NCBI RefSeq assembly: GCF_016734765.1
Contig: NZ_JAERQE010000012.1
Span: 62,001-126,000 of the forward strand
DNA: 64,000 bases
DNA from: Microvirga soli
GTDB lineage: Bacteria; Pseudomonadota; Alphaproteobacteria; Rhizobiales; Beijerinckiaceae
Reading direction: 5' to 3'
Shown here: piece after piece, positions 42,866 to 51,722 of the stretch
How the letters are laid out: every line of letters begins with the position of its first letter
How positions within the stretch are numbered: the first letter of the stretch is position 1
Program-made: the position numbers and the translations under genes
The notes under the pieces: model-generated
Told to the model about the DNA's origin: nothing
What the model saw: only the letters and a program-made list of their open reading frames with translations
Databases searched by the model: none

Positions 42866-44188
42866 ATGAGCGATCTGTTTTCCTCCGCCGGCCTCGACCA
42901 GAACGCGCCACGCCCCTTGGCAGACAGGATGCGGCCGATAAAGCTCTCTGAGGTGGTCGGCCAAGATCATCTCGTGGGGCAGGACGGCATCCTCACCCGG
43001 CTTATCGCTTCGAAGTCCCTCGGCTCCCTGATCTTCTGGGGACCTCCCGGGACCGGCAAGACCACGGTCGCCCGGCTGATGGCCCATGAGACGGATCTGC
43101 ATTTCGACCAGATCTCGGCGATTTTCTCCGGCGTGGCGGATCTCAAGAAGGTCTTCGAAGCTGCCCGGCATCGCAGGTCAATGGGTACGGGCACGCTGCT
43201 CTTCGTGGACGAGATCCACCGCTTCAACCGGGCTCAGCTCGATGCCTTCCTGCCGGTCATGGAAGACGGCACGATTACCCTGGTTGGCGCGACTACGGAA
43301 AACCCGTCCTTCGAGTTGAACGCCGCGCTTCTCTCCCGCGCTCGGGTGCTGCTGTTCAAGTCGCTCGACGAGGATGCGATCCAGAAGATCTTAGCTCGTG
43401 CCGAGGAGATCAGCGGCAAGAGCCTGCCGCTCGACGGGGAGGCGAGGGCATCTCTCGTCCGTATGGCGGATGGCGACGGGCGCGCCGTGCTGACGCTGGC
43501 CGAGGAAGTCTGGCGCTCGGCCAAGCCCGACGAGATTTTTGACGCAGAGCAGTTGCAGGAAATCATCCAGCGCCGCGCCCCCATCTACGACAAGGGGCAG
43601 GAGGGGCACTACAACCTCATCTCAGCCCTGCACAAGACCATCCGTGGGTCCGATCCGGACGCGGCGCTCTACTACCTGTCCCGCATGCTGGACGCCGGCG
43701 AGGACCGGCTCTTCATCGCCCGCCGGCTGGTGAGGGCGGCGGTGGAGGACATCGGTATGGCCGATCCGCAGGCTCTGGTCATCGCCAACGCGGCCAAGGA
43801 TGCCTTCGACTTCCTTGGCTCGCCGGAGGGGGAGTTGGCGTTGGCCCAGGCTGCGGTCTACCTCGCCACCGCGCCGAAATCGAATGCTCTCTACACGGCT
43901 TATAAGGGTGCGACGCGGGTCGCGAAGGAGCACGGCTCCCTCATGCCGCCGAAGACGATCCTGAACGCCCCGACCAAACTCATGAAGCAGATCGGCTACG
44001 GCGAGAGCTACGCCTACGACCACGACGAGCCGGATGCCTTCTCGGGTCAGGATTACTGGCCGGACAAGCTCGGGCGACAGTCCTTCTATGAGCCGGTCGA
44101 CCGTGGCTTCGAGCGCGAGATCCGCAAGCGGCTGGATTGGTGGGAGAGGCTGCGCCGCACACGGCGCGGCGAGGGTAGTGAGGACTAG
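42866..44188 (+). CDS. rarA: Replication-associated recombination protein RarA (MgsA)
   Basis: RarA is an AAA+ ATPase related to clamp loaders that acts at stalled replication forks. Walker A is GPPGTGKTT (residues 59-67), Walker B is LLFVDEIH (111-118), sensor 1 is in VGATTENPSFE, and the C-terminal tetramerisation domain follows (MLDAGEDRLFIARRLVRAA). The 440-residue length is normal. A dispersed palindrome pair lies between it and the upstream protease gene. Confidence 0.94.
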   Translation: MSDLFSSAGLDQNAPRPLADRMRPIKLSEVVGQDHLVGQDGILTRLIASKSLGSLIFWGPPGTGKTTVARLMAHETDLHFDQISAIFSGVADLKKVFEAARHRRSMGTGTLLFVDEIHRFNRAQLDAFLPVMEDGTITLVGATTENPSFELNAALLSRARVLLFKSLDEDAIQKILARAEEISGKSLPLDGEARASLVRMADGDGRAVLTLAEEVWRSAKPDEIFDAEQLQEIIQRRAPIYDKGQEGHYNLISALHKTIRGSDPDAALYYLSRMLDAGEDRLFIARRLVRAAVEDIGMADPQALVIANAAKDAFDFLGSPEGELALAQAAVYLATAPKSNALYTAYKGATRVAKEHGSLMPPKTILNAPTKLMKQIGYGESYAYDHDEPDAFSGQDYWPDKLGRQSFYEPVDRGFEREIRKRLDWWERLRRTRRGEGSED

Positions 44189-44194
44189 AAGACC

Positions 44195-44581
44195 GTGAAA
44201 GCCTACTTCCTCGTTTTCCTCGGTGCGGGCATCGGCGGAGCCCTGCGTCATGGGGTAAATGTCGGCTGCGCCCGCCTGTGCGGAACCGCCTTTCCGTGGG
44301 GAACGCTGACGGTGAACGTCGTCGGCTCCATCATCATGGGAGTTTTTGCCGGATGGCTCGCCTTTAAGGCAGGTGAGGGCTGGAGCCAGCCCCTTCGGCT
44401 TTTCCTGACCACTGGTATCCTTGGCGGCTTCACCACCTTCTCGGCCTTTTCCCTTGACGCAGTATTAATCTGGGAGAGGGGACACATGGGCCTCGCTGCG
44501 GCTTATGTGTCCGCCTCGGTTATTTTTTCCATCGCAGGCCTGCTCGCCGGTCTGGCACTGATCCGGACGATCACGGCCTAA
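44195..44581 (+). CDS. crcB: Fluoride exporter CrcB (Fluc family)
   Basis: CrcB proteins are small dual-topology fluoride channels in the inner membrane. The 128-residue protein has four membrane segments and the family motifs GGALRHGVN and TTGILGGFTTFSAFS. It starts with GTG six bases after rarA, so the two are likely co-transcribed. No fluoride riboswitch was recognised in front. Confidence 0.9.
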   Translation: MKAYFLVFLGAGIGGALRHGVNVGCARLCGTAFPWGTLTVNVVGSIIMGVFAGWLAFKAGEGWSQPLRLFLTTGILGGFTTFSAFSLDAVLIWERGHMGLAAAYVSASVIFSIAGLLAGLALIRTITA

Positions 44582-44623
44582 ACCCCGATTGCCGCCCGCG
44601 CGGCGCTCTGGTACCCACGGATC

Positions 44624-45886
44624 ATGAGAAAAAGCGGTTCAGGACAGAATGGTGCCCGTGGCGGGCGGAAGGAATCTCGGCAGGGCTTTCGCTCGCGCGA
44701 GGACAGGCCTGCGCGCAAGTCGGCCCCGGCGAAGCCGCGCAGCGTGAAGTCGGCTGCGGCCAAGACGCGGGCGCCCTCGGCTGTGCGCGAGAAGCCAGCT
44801 GCGCCACGGTCAGAGGCAAAGCCCGCGATTGCGGAGGCTCCGCGCGGGCCGACCCGGGCTCAGGCCAGGGCGGAAGCCCAGGAAGTTTTGGCGACCGGGG
44901 TGCAGACCCTCGTGGTCGAGCCCGACGAAGCTGACATGCGCGTCGACCGCTTCCTGGTCGCGCGCTTCCCGCAGCTTGCCTTCACGCATATCCAACGCAT
45001 CGTCCGCAAAGGCGAGTTGCGCATCGACGGTAAGCGGGCGCAGCCCAACGAGCGGCTTGTGGCCGGCCAGAAGGTTCGGGTGCCGCCCTTGAAGCTCGAC
45101 CAGCAGCGCCCGGTCTCCCGCAGCCCGGCCAAGGATCAGGACGAGCGCGACTTCCTGAAGTCGATCACCCTCTATGAGGACAAAGACGTCCTCATCATCA
45201 ACAAGCCGATGGGTCTTGCCGTCCAGGGCGGCTCAGGCACCAAGCGGCATGTGGACGGGATGCTCGATTCTCTGACCGGCGAGGATGGGCAGAAGCCGCG
45301 TCTCGTGCACCGCCTCGATAAGGACACGGCCGGCTGCCTCGTCATCGCCAAGACGCGTTTTGCCGCGTCCACCATGGCGAAATCCTTCCGCGCCCGTACG
45401 ACGCGCAAGATCTATTGGGCGTTAGTTGCCGGCGTACCGCGCGTCCGGCAGGGCAGGGTCTCCACCTATCTCGCCAAGGAAGGCGAGGAGGGCGATGCGC
45501 GCATGAAAGTGGCCCAGCACGGTGACGAAGGCGCAAGCCACGCGCTGACCTATTACGCCGTGATCGATACTGCAGCGCAGAAGCTCGCATGGCTGTCCCT
45601 GAAGCCGGTCACCGGGCGCACGCACCAGTTGCGCGCGCATGCGGCGCATATCGGCCATCCCATCGTGGGCGATCCGAAGTATTTCGACATCGAAAACTGG
45701 GAATTGCCCGGCGGCATTCAGAACAAGCTGCATCTCTTGGCGCGTCGCATCGTCATCGCCCATCCGCGGACGGGCAAGCCGATTGACGTGACGGCGCCGC
45801 TGCCGCCGCACATGCAGCAGAGCTTCAACCTGCTCGGCCTGGATACGAGCCAGTACGATCCGATCGTCGAGGCGCCCGAAGACTAG
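44624..45886 (+). CDS. 23S rRNA pseudouridine synthase, RluA family (RluC-like)
   Basis: RluC-type enzymes isomerise uridines in 23S rRNA. An S4 RNA-binding domain (about 105-160) precedes the catalytic domain, with catalytic Asp232 in HRLDKDTAGC and the conserved KPVTGRTHQLRAHAAHIGHP. The N-terminal 90 residues are a basic, Ala/Lys/Arg-rich low-complexity tail absent from E. coli RluC. Exact target uridines cannot be told from the sequence. Confidence 0.88.
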   Translation: MRKSGSGQNGARGGRKESRQGFRSREDRPARKSAPAKPRSVKSAAAKTRAPSAVREKPAAPRSEAKPAIAEAPRGPTRAQARAEAQEVLATGVQTLVVEPDEADMRVDRFLVARFPQLAFTHIQRIVRKGELRIDGKRAQPNERLVAGQKVRVPPLKLDQQRPVSRSPAKDQDERDFLKSITLYEDKDVLIINKPMGLAVQGGSGTKRHVDGMLDSLTGEDGQKPRLVHRLDKDTAGCLVIAKTRFAASTMAKSFRARTTRKIYWALVAGVPRVRQGRVSTYLAKEGEEGDARMKVAQHGDEGASHALTYYAVIDTAAQKLAWLSLKPVTGRTHQLRAHAAHIGHPIVGDPKYFDIENWELPGGIQNKLHLLARRIVIAHPRTGKPIDVTAPLPPHMQQSFNLLGLDTSQYDPIVEAPED

Positions 45887-45909
45887 GGCGTCACCTCGTT
45901 AATCCGTAC

Positions 45910-46500
45910 TTATGGCGCTGCGTTTACGGAAGTCTCCTCCCGCGCCGCTCTCCGGAACAGCCAGGCCGAGAGGAGCCATAGCGCAGAGAAGAAGCCGGTC
46001 AGGACGATGATCACCCGCGGCCAGTTCGCCCCTGTGGAGCCCAGCCCGGCCACCAGGGCTATCACCCCGACGAATGCCTGAGCGAGCGCCGTCGCGGCCA
46101 GTGCGCGCGCCATGCCGTGAGGCCGGAATCGCGCGATGAGGCCGCCGAGGATCGCCACGGCAAGCACGCCGCCATACATCAGGTTGGCCGGGTTATCCTC
46201 AGACCCGATGATGCCGACGGCAAGGTTCATCCAGATGAGGATGAAGGCTGCCACGACGGCAACGCCGAAGGCCGCTCGGTAGGCGGCGTTCCCTGTCATC
46301 CTCGTCGCTAACTCATAGGCACCGCAGGCGCCGAGCAGCATGGCGCCGAACACGAGGAAATCGGTCCCGTCCCAATTCACTTCATCGGTGAACTGCATCG
46401 CGACCATGGGCATCAGCAGGAGGAGCGCCGCAACGATCCAGGGCAACATCCTCCCCAAATGCCTGAGCTGTCCGCTGCCGGCTCCCGCGCTTCCTGCCAT
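45910..46500 (-). CDS. Membrane protein of unknown function
   Basis: A 196-residue protein with about six hydrophobic segments (for example LPWIVAALLLLMPMVAM and AAFGVAVVAAFILIWMNLAV) and short loops, so an inner-membrane protein. The loop EVNWDGTDFLVFG and EDNPANLMYGG look conserved within the group. No catalytic or transport motif is recognised. It is convergent with the upstream pseudouridine synthase gene, with 23 bases between the stops. Confidence 0.7.
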   Translation of the reverse strand: MAGSAGAGSGQLRHLGRMLPWIVAALLLLMPMVAMQFTDEVNWDGTDFLVFGAMLLGACGAYELATRMTGNAAYRAAFGVAVVAAFILIWMNLAVGIIGSEDNPANLMYGGVLAVAILGGLIARFRPHGMARALAATALAQAFVGVIALVAGLGSTGANWPRVIIVLTGFFSALWLLSAWLFRRAAREETSVNAAP

Positions 46501-46632
46501 GTCCTGCTTCCGTACCAGCTGAGGCTTTCAACCTAGCTCAAGGCTTTCGGATTTCCCACCCTGTCGCACTTTCGCCGCGCGGCAGGCGCAGCATCGGGTT
46601 ATCTCACTCAGCCATCCGGTTGTCTGAGCATT

Positions 46633-46682
46633 GAGCATCGACGGATCCCAAAGGTGCAAATCCACTTCTGGGTTCGATGCTC
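46633..46682. repeat. Dispersed palindromic repeat, copy C
   Basis: Starts GAGCATCGA, ends TCGATGCTC, with inner CCCAAAGGTG / CACTTCTGGG pairing. It is very similar to copy B at 42751 and lies just before the ribosome site of the next gene. Confidence 0.75.
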
Positions 46683-46699
46683 CGGCAAGGAGGAGATCG

Positions 46700-47161
46700 A
46701 TGGAACACAAGCATCTTGATCAGCTCCGTAGCGTAGCTGACGTTCAGCCAAGACCCTTGTCCCGCGAGGAACGGCTTCAGCGTTGGATAGACCTGCTCGA
46801 AAGGGATCCGAAGCGCTCCCTGAACTCCCTCGGTGAGATCGAGTACAAGCCCCCGGCCGAGCGAGCCTTGATCCGCGAGGACAATTCCCCACTCACGGTC
46901 GCTTACGAGGATCCGATCCTGCGCGCCGACGGTCTTGCAGGCGACAGGCTCGGCGACGCCATGCGCTATTTCGCGCTCTCAGACGGTCAGGCTCATTATG
47001 CCCTCTGCTCGTGCCTCAGCGGGCGCACGATGGACGCCTCGACCTGCGCGCAGCGATTGCGGAACGCGACCGGCAATGTTGCGTGGGAATCGGCCGTGGG
47101 TGCCTGGGCGCTGGTGGCTCTCGCGGTGAGCCTGCCCGGTATCGTTTACCTGCTGGGCTGA
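46700..47161 (+). CDS. Hypothetical protein with one C-terminal membrane segment
   Basis: A 153-residue protein started by ATG 46700 after a strong AAGGAGG site six bases upstream. The N-terminal part is charged (LSREERLQRWIDLLERDPKR), and a single hydrophobic segment lies at the end (VGAWALVALAVSLPGIVYLL). It has three Cys in CSCLSGRTMDASTC. No family is recognised. The palindromic repeat C lies directly upstream. Confidence 0.65.
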   Translation: MEHKHLDQLRSVADVQPRPLSREERLQRWIDLLERDPKRSLNSLGEIEYKPPAERALIREDNSPLTVAYEDPILRADGLAGDRLGDAMRYFALSDGQAHYALCSCLSGRTMDASTCAQRLRNATGNVAWESAVGAWALVALAVSLPGIVYLLG

Positions 47162-47189
47162 CGCGGATCGCGTCGGGGGCCGATTATTG

Positions 47190-47216
47190 CATCAGGAGAC
47201 CGATCGTCTCCTGATG
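47190..47216 (+). terminator. Hairpin after the hypothetical gene
   Basis: A perfect 11-bp stem (CATCAGGAGAC / GTCTCCTGATG) with loop CGATC lies 28 bases after the stop. No T run follows, so termination is possible but not certain. Confidence 0.5.
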
Positions 47217-47286
47217 GTGCCTTGGCCGTTGCAGGCTTGCTCTGAATCGGAGACAAAGCTGCAGATCGGATAAAGGCACTCTCACC

Positions 47287-47892
47287 ATGCTGCATATCGA
47301 GCCCGTGACCCTCTCGACGGATCGTCTGACCCTCCGCCCGTTAAGCCTCCTCGACGTTCCGGCTTTGGGAGAGGCGGCCAGCGACGGAGAGCTCTGGGAG
47401 AAGAAGACCACGACCGTGCCGCGTCCGGAAGGATTTGAGGCCTATGTGCAGAAGGCCTTGGAACTGCAGGAGGCTGGCCTTGCGCTCCCCTTCACAACGG
47501 TCGTGAATGACGGCAATCGGGTCATCGGCTCGACCCGATACATGAACATCGATGCGGCCAACAAGCGGGTCGAGATCGGAACCACTTGGATTGCGAAATC
47601 CTGGCAGCGGACCTTCGTCAACACCCATGCGAAATTCCTCATGCTGCGGCATGCCTTCGAGGTGCTGGGCTGCAACGCGGTTGAGCTGCGAACCCATCGT
47701 CTCAATGACCAGTCACGTGCTGCCATCGAGCGCCTTGGAGCCAAGCTCGATGGAATCCTACGCCAGCATATGATCATGCCCGATGGCCATATCCGCGACA
47801 CCGCGGTCTACAGCATCGTCCGGGATGAGTGGCCCGGGGTGAAGGTCGGGCTCGAGGGGAAGATGGCCTTGGAAGAGCCGCAGCTCAGATGA
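47287..47892 (+). CDS. GNAT N-acetyltransferase, RimJ/RimL type
   Basis: A 201-residue acetyl-CoA-dependent acyltransferase. The fold is visible as TDRLTLRPLSLLDVPALGEA at the start, VIGSTRYMNIDAANKRVEIG in the middle, and NDQSRAAIERLGAKLDGILR at the end, as in enzymes that modify ribosomal protein N-termini or small amines. The substrate is unknown. Its 3' end overlaps the convergent HAD gene by eight bases. Confidence 0.82.
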   Translation: MLHIEPVTLSTDRLTLRPLSLLDVPALGEAASDGELWEKKTTTVPRPEGFEAYVQKALELQEAGLALPFTTVVNDGNRVIGSTRYMNIDAANKRVEIGTTWIAKSWQRTFVNTHAKFLMLRHAFEVLGCNAVELRTHRLNDQSRAAIERLGAKLDGILRQHMIMPDGHIRDTAVYSIVRDEWPGVKVGLEGKMALEEPQLR

Positions 47893-48352
47893 GGCCGTGC
47901 TCGCGCAACTGCTGGATCGAGGCAGCTGCGCTCCTGTGATGGATGAAGACGCCGCCGGCACCCTCCCAGAGATGGCGGTACTTGTCCCGATCATCGACCA
48001 ATGCGTCACCGGGGCGGCAATGCTCGCGCTTCAGAGCGGCTGTCGTCGTGATCACCTCGGTGGCCGGGAAGTGCCGCTTAGCCCAGCGCCGCTTCTGCGG
48101 CTCCGCCCAGTTGCCGCGGGGCAGACCTGTCAGGATTACGGGGTTAAGGTGTCTCACGGCCTCGAACAGCTCCCTGGCGTCGGGCAAGGGTTCCAGGCTG
48201 TTGAAGAAGTCCTCTGCTGAGGCAAGTTCCGACCAGAAGCGCTTGAGGCCGAATCTCTGTTCGTACTTCGCTGGGGGCATGCCGAAGATTCGGGCGGCAC
48301 CCTTGTCGAAATCTGCCAGGACGCCATCGCAATCCAGAAACACGGTCGGCAT
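47885..48352 (-). CDS. HAD-superfamily phosphatase, 5'-nucleotidase-like
   Basis: A 155-residue protein with HAD motif I DCDGVLADFD (nucleophile Asp7, acid Asp9), motif II Thr in VILTGLPRGN, a Lys in the middle region, and motif IV ALVDDRDKY. The pattern and the small alpha-helical cap resemble 5'(3')-deoxyribonucleotidases, but the substrate is not certain. It is convergent and overlapping with the acetyltransferase gene. Confidence 0.78.
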   Translation of the reverse strand: MPTVFLDCDGVLADFDKGAARIFGMPPAKYEQRFGLKRFWSELASAEDFFNSLEPLPDARELFEAVRHLNPVILTGLPRGNWAEPQKRRWAKRHFPATEVITTTAALKREHCRPGDALVDDRDKYRHLWEGAGGVFIHHRSAAASIQQLREHGLI

Positions 48353-48502
48353 CCTGGCTGGTTCTCCCTTCTATCGGTTATGCCGAAACAGACCGCAATC
48401 CGGATTGTTCCTGCCTGCGGCCAGCTCAAGCTTGGCTGCTTGCGGAACGCCGCTTGGCGCATCACGTTGGACTTTGACAGTGTTGATCAGGTGAGTTGAG
48501 GC

Positions 48503-48778
48503 ATGAGCAGCGACATTCGGGACAATGTGGACCGCCATCGGTTCGAGCTGGAGCGCAATGGGCAGATTGCATTCGCGACCTATGAGCGGCGTGGGTCCGA
48601 TCTCGTGATCCGGCATGTGGAGGCCGCCATTCCCCTGCGAGGGACCGGGGCTGCCAGCGAGCTCATGCGAGGTGTTGCGGAAATCGCTCGCTCCGAAGGG
48701 CGGAAGATCACGCCGCTCTGCGGCTACGCCTTCACCTGGATCCGACGCCATAAGGAGTACAGCGACCTCCTGAACTGA
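48503..48778 (+). CDS. Small GNAT-like acetyltransferase (YjdJ/COG2388 type)
   Basis: A 91-residue protein with the compact one-domain form of the family: RFELERNGQIAFATYERRGS, then the acetyl-CoA loop region PLRGTGAASELMRGVAEIAR and ITPLCGYAFTWIRRHKEY. The substrate is unknown. Confidence 0.8.
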   Translation: MSSDIRDNVDRHRFELERNGQIAFATYERRGSDLVIRHVEAAIPLRGTGAASELMRGVAEIARSEGRKITPLCGYAFTWIRRHKEYSDLLN

Positions 48779-48874
48779 CCGGCCCCCTCCATTCATTGGG
48801 TGTGCCCATTCGCCGTACTGCGAACTGCGTCAAAATACACTACACAGCGGCTACTCCAAAAAACAAACTGCGCT

Positions 48875-50662
48875 ATGGGGGCGCCGCCGGTGACCAACGT
48901 TCTCGAAAAAGCCAGACAGCTTCTGTCCAAAAAAGGCGTGGCTGTTTCAGCCGCCATCCTTGCCCTGATGATCGCGGTCGCGGTTTTCCTTGCTCCCCGC
49001 TTCCTGGCTCAGCCGGTTGCCGAGATCACCTATTCGGAGTTCGTGCGGGAACTGGCCCAGAAAAAGGTTCAGAAGGTTCTGATCGAGAGCGGCGGCCTGT
49101 CCGTCTCCCTGGCCGACAGGAACGTTTTCGTGCGCATGCCGAACGGGCTCGTGAGCGCGGACTATATCGAGCGCATCACCGTCTCCGGCGCCGAGGTGGA
49201 CTTCAAGAAGCCCGGCTTCGACCCTGCCCACATGGCAAGCATAATTGTGCCAATCGTGCTGGTTCTGGCCGTGCTCGCCATGCTGGCCATTCAGACCGAT
49301 TTCAAGCCGACCTCCCGCTGGCCCAAGGTGGTTCGCAGCATCCCGAACCGGTTTGATGACGTGGCTGGGCAGGAAGAGGCCAAGGCTGAACTGCAGGAGG
49401 TGATCGCCTTCCTGAAGAACGCAGATGACTTCACCAAGGTCGGGGCCCGAATCCCCCGCGGCCTGCTGATGGTGGGGCCTCCGGGCACCGGCAAGACCCT
49501 AATCGCCAAGGCGCTGGCTGGGGAGGCGGGCGTTTCCTTCATGGCGGTGTCAGGAAGCGACTTCTCAGCACCGCTGATCGGAATTGCCAAGGGTCGGGTG
49601 TCCAAGCTCTTCGAGCAGGCACGCAAGAAGGCACCCTGCCTGATCTTCATCGACGAAATCGATGCCATCGGTCGCAAGCGTGGGGGCGGGGGATCGGCGG
49701 CAGACCGCGAGTTCGAGTCCACCCTGAATCAGCTTCTCGTGGAGATGGACGGCTTCAACACCACGGCCGGCGTGATCGTTATCGGTGCCACGAACCGCGT
49801 TGACGTGCTCGACGCAGCGCTGCTGCGCCCCGGCCGCTTCGACCGCCAGGTTCATATCGGTTTGCCCGACATCACCGGCCGCGAGGCAATCCTCAATGTC
49901 CATGCCCGCAACATCAAGCTGTCCCACGGGGCGAGCCTTGCCTCCATCGCCAAGGGCACGCCCGGCTTCTCGGGTGCCGATCTCGGCAACCTCTTGAATG
50001 AGGCTGCCATCTTCGCTGCGCGTGAGGGTGTCGCCGAGGTGACCCGCGAGCATCTGGAAGCCGCCCGCAACAAGATCATCATGGGGCTCGAGCGCCGCTC
50101 CCTCGTGATTACGGATGAGGAACGCCGGCTCGTGGCAGTGCACGAGGCGGGTCACGCTCTCTGCGCTACCCTGCTCCCAGCCTCCGACCAGGTGCACAGC
50201 GCCACGATCATTCCCCATGGCCAAGCTCTTGGCCTCGTCATGCGCTTGCCGGAGCATGACCGGTTCTGCATCCCGGTGGAGAAGCTCGAGGCGGATCTTA
50301 TCGTCGCCATGGGCGGCCGCGCGGCCGAGGAGGTCGTGTTCGGGCCGAAGAAAGTGACGACGGGAGCAGCCAGCGATATTGCGCATGCCACCAACATCGT
50401 GACCCGAATGGTGACCGAGTGGGGGATGAGCCCGGCCATCGGCATGGTGCGCGTCACCCGTGCGGGCGATAACCTTCCGCGGGAGGTCGAGCAGGAAATC
50501 CGGCGCATCATCGACGAAATGTACGAGGCTGCCAAAGCCTGCATCGAGGACAACCGCGATGCACTTGATGCCTTGACCGAAGCATTGCTGGAGCATGAGA
50601 CGATCGAGGGCGACGAGGTTCGTCGTATCGTTCATATGCAGCAGGCGAGACTGGCGGCCTGA
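48875..50662 (+). CDS. FtsH-family membrane AAA+ metalloprotease paralogue
   Basis: Two membrane segments (about 22-43 and 111-129) flank a periplasmic part. The AAA domain follows: Walker A GPPGTGKT (191-198), Walker B IFIDEID, and the arginine-finger region RPGRFDRQ. The zinc protease domain has His413-Glu414-x2-His417 in HEAGH and a third ligand, Asp491. FtsH degrades membrane and short-lived proteins. The pore loop is unusual: SDFSAPLIG replaces the normal SDFVEMFVG, so the key aromatic residue is Leu. At 595 residues it is shorter than typical FtsH. The start is uncertain: ATG 48875 has no clear ribosome site, and GTG 48890 is an alternative. It is likely a second FtsH, as the main copy is usually next to tilS. 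Confidence 0.88.
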   Translation: MGAPPVTNVLEKARQLLSKKGVAVSAAILALMIAVAVFLAPRFLAQPVAEITYSEFVRELAQKKVQKVLIESGGLSVSLADRNVFVRMPNGLVSADYIERITVSGAEVDFKKPGFDPAHMASIIVPIVLVLAVLAMLAIQTDFKPTSRWPKVVRSIPNRFDDVAGQEEAKAELQEVIAFLKNADDFTKVGARIPRGLLMVGPPGTGKTLIAKALAGEAGVSFMAVSGSDFSAPLIGIAKGRVSKLFEQARKKAPCLIFIDEIDAIGRKRGGGGSAADREFESTLNQLLVEMDGFNTTAGVIVIGATNRVDVLDAALLRPGRFDRQVHIGLPDITGREAILNVHARNIKLSHGASLASIAKGTPGFSGADLGNLLNEAAIFAAREGVAEVTREHLEAARNKIIMGLERRSLVITDEERRLVAVHEAGHALCATLLPASDQVHSATIIPHGQALGLVMRLPEHDRFCIPVEKLEADLIVAMGGRAAEEVVFGPKKVTTGAASDIAHATNIVTRMVTEWGMSPAIGMVRVTRAGDNLPREVEQEIRRIIDEMYEAAKACIEDNRDALDALTEALLEHETIEGDEVRRIVHMQQARLAA

Positions 50663-50744
50663 ACCGGCCGTCTTTTCGGGGGCAAAGCTGACCGTTGGTC
50701 ACCTCCGTGCGTGAGGGCGTGGGCGATGACGTTGCCGGGCACAG

Positions 50745-51599
50745 CTATCGGGCGCGCAACTCTCCGTCACCCCAGCTATCGCGGGTGACCGGCAGATCGA
50801 GTTGCTCTTCGAGAAGCGAAACATAGAGATCTGGTCGCGCTACATAGGGGAAGTGTCCGCCCCATTCGAAACGATAGGCCACCGACGGCTCCAGACGGGT
50901 TCTTACGGCATCGCGCATCAGTGATGGAATGAGAGGATCGTCGACACTCTCGATCGTCGCGATGCTTTCCAGCAGTAGGTTGAGGGGCGGCAACTCCGGC
51001 CCGCGCTTGAGCGCATTGAGTCGTGCACGCAGTTCCGGCTCCGGGATCCGCCCGCCGACCTCGGCCATGAGAAGATCGACCAGTTCCGCCTGCTCCGGGT
51101 GAGCGTCCCGCCAGACGCCGAGGCCACGACCGAACCCGGCGCGGAGCTCCTCGATCGGCGCATTGTCGAGATCGGAAGAGTAGGGTGGCCGGGCCGCAAT
51201 TCCCGCAACCGAGTGCAGCGTGTTGGCGGCTATGAGCCTCTCGGCAAGGTGCGGATACGCCGCAGCGAAATACTGCGCCAGATATCCTCCAAGGGAGGAG
51301 CCGAGGACCGTAACACGGTCATGGCCAATTCTGCTGCAAAGCTCTGCCAGATCATCTGCCCATTCGACGATGCCGCCGCTCTTGGGATAAGTGACGGCGA
51401 CTATGCGGGCGCGGTCCTTTAGGGCCTCGATCTGCTGCCAGAAGATGTCGCCGCGTCCCAGCGTTCCTGGAATGAGCAGTAGCGCCGGGCCGGTATCGCC
51501 CGCCTGGACGTATCCCCATTCGCGGCCGTTGATCAGGATTCTCTGCTCAGGGTGGCGAGCCGTGAAATGATCTCGGGCTGCAATCAGGTGATTGGTCAT
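50745..51599 (-). CDS. Alpha/beta-hydrolase
   Basis: A 284-residue single-domain hydrolase. The nucleophile elbow is GSSLGGYL, the oxyanion region is LLLIPGTLGRGDIFW, the acid is probably Asp in ESVDDPLIP, and the His is in WGGHFPYVARPD. The substrate is unknown. It is on the same strand as the LacI-type gene, 123 bases further downstream, with no clear terminator between. Confidence 0.82.
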   Translation of the reverse strand: MTNHLIAARDHFTARHPEQRILINGREWGYVQAGDTGPALLLIPGTLGRGDIFWQQIEALKDRARIVAVTYPKSGGIVEWADDLAELCSRIGHDRVTVLGSSLGGYLAQYFAAAYPHLAERLIAANTLHSVAGIAARPPYSSDLDNAPIEELRAGFGRGLGVWRDAHPEQAELVDLLMAEVGGRIPEPELRARLNALKRGPELPPLNLLLESIATIESVDDPLIPSLMRDAVRTRLEPSVAYRFEWGGHFPYVARPDLYVSLLEEQLDLPVTRDSWGDGELRAR

Positions 51600-51722
51600 G
51601 AGAGCGGCTCCTCTAATTTCAAGTCGAGCACAGGCTGCCGCAGATAAAGCCTGAACACCAGAGGTGGAGTGCGGCCATCCTTTGTGAGATGTCTTTCAGG
51701 CGAGCAGAGGCTTCAGACCTGC

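Noticed and set aside
50665..50690. TCTTTTCGGGGGCAAA resembles the IS end near 690-703
   Set aside because: The match is short and imperfect, with no transposase sequence or target repeat beside it; treated as chance.
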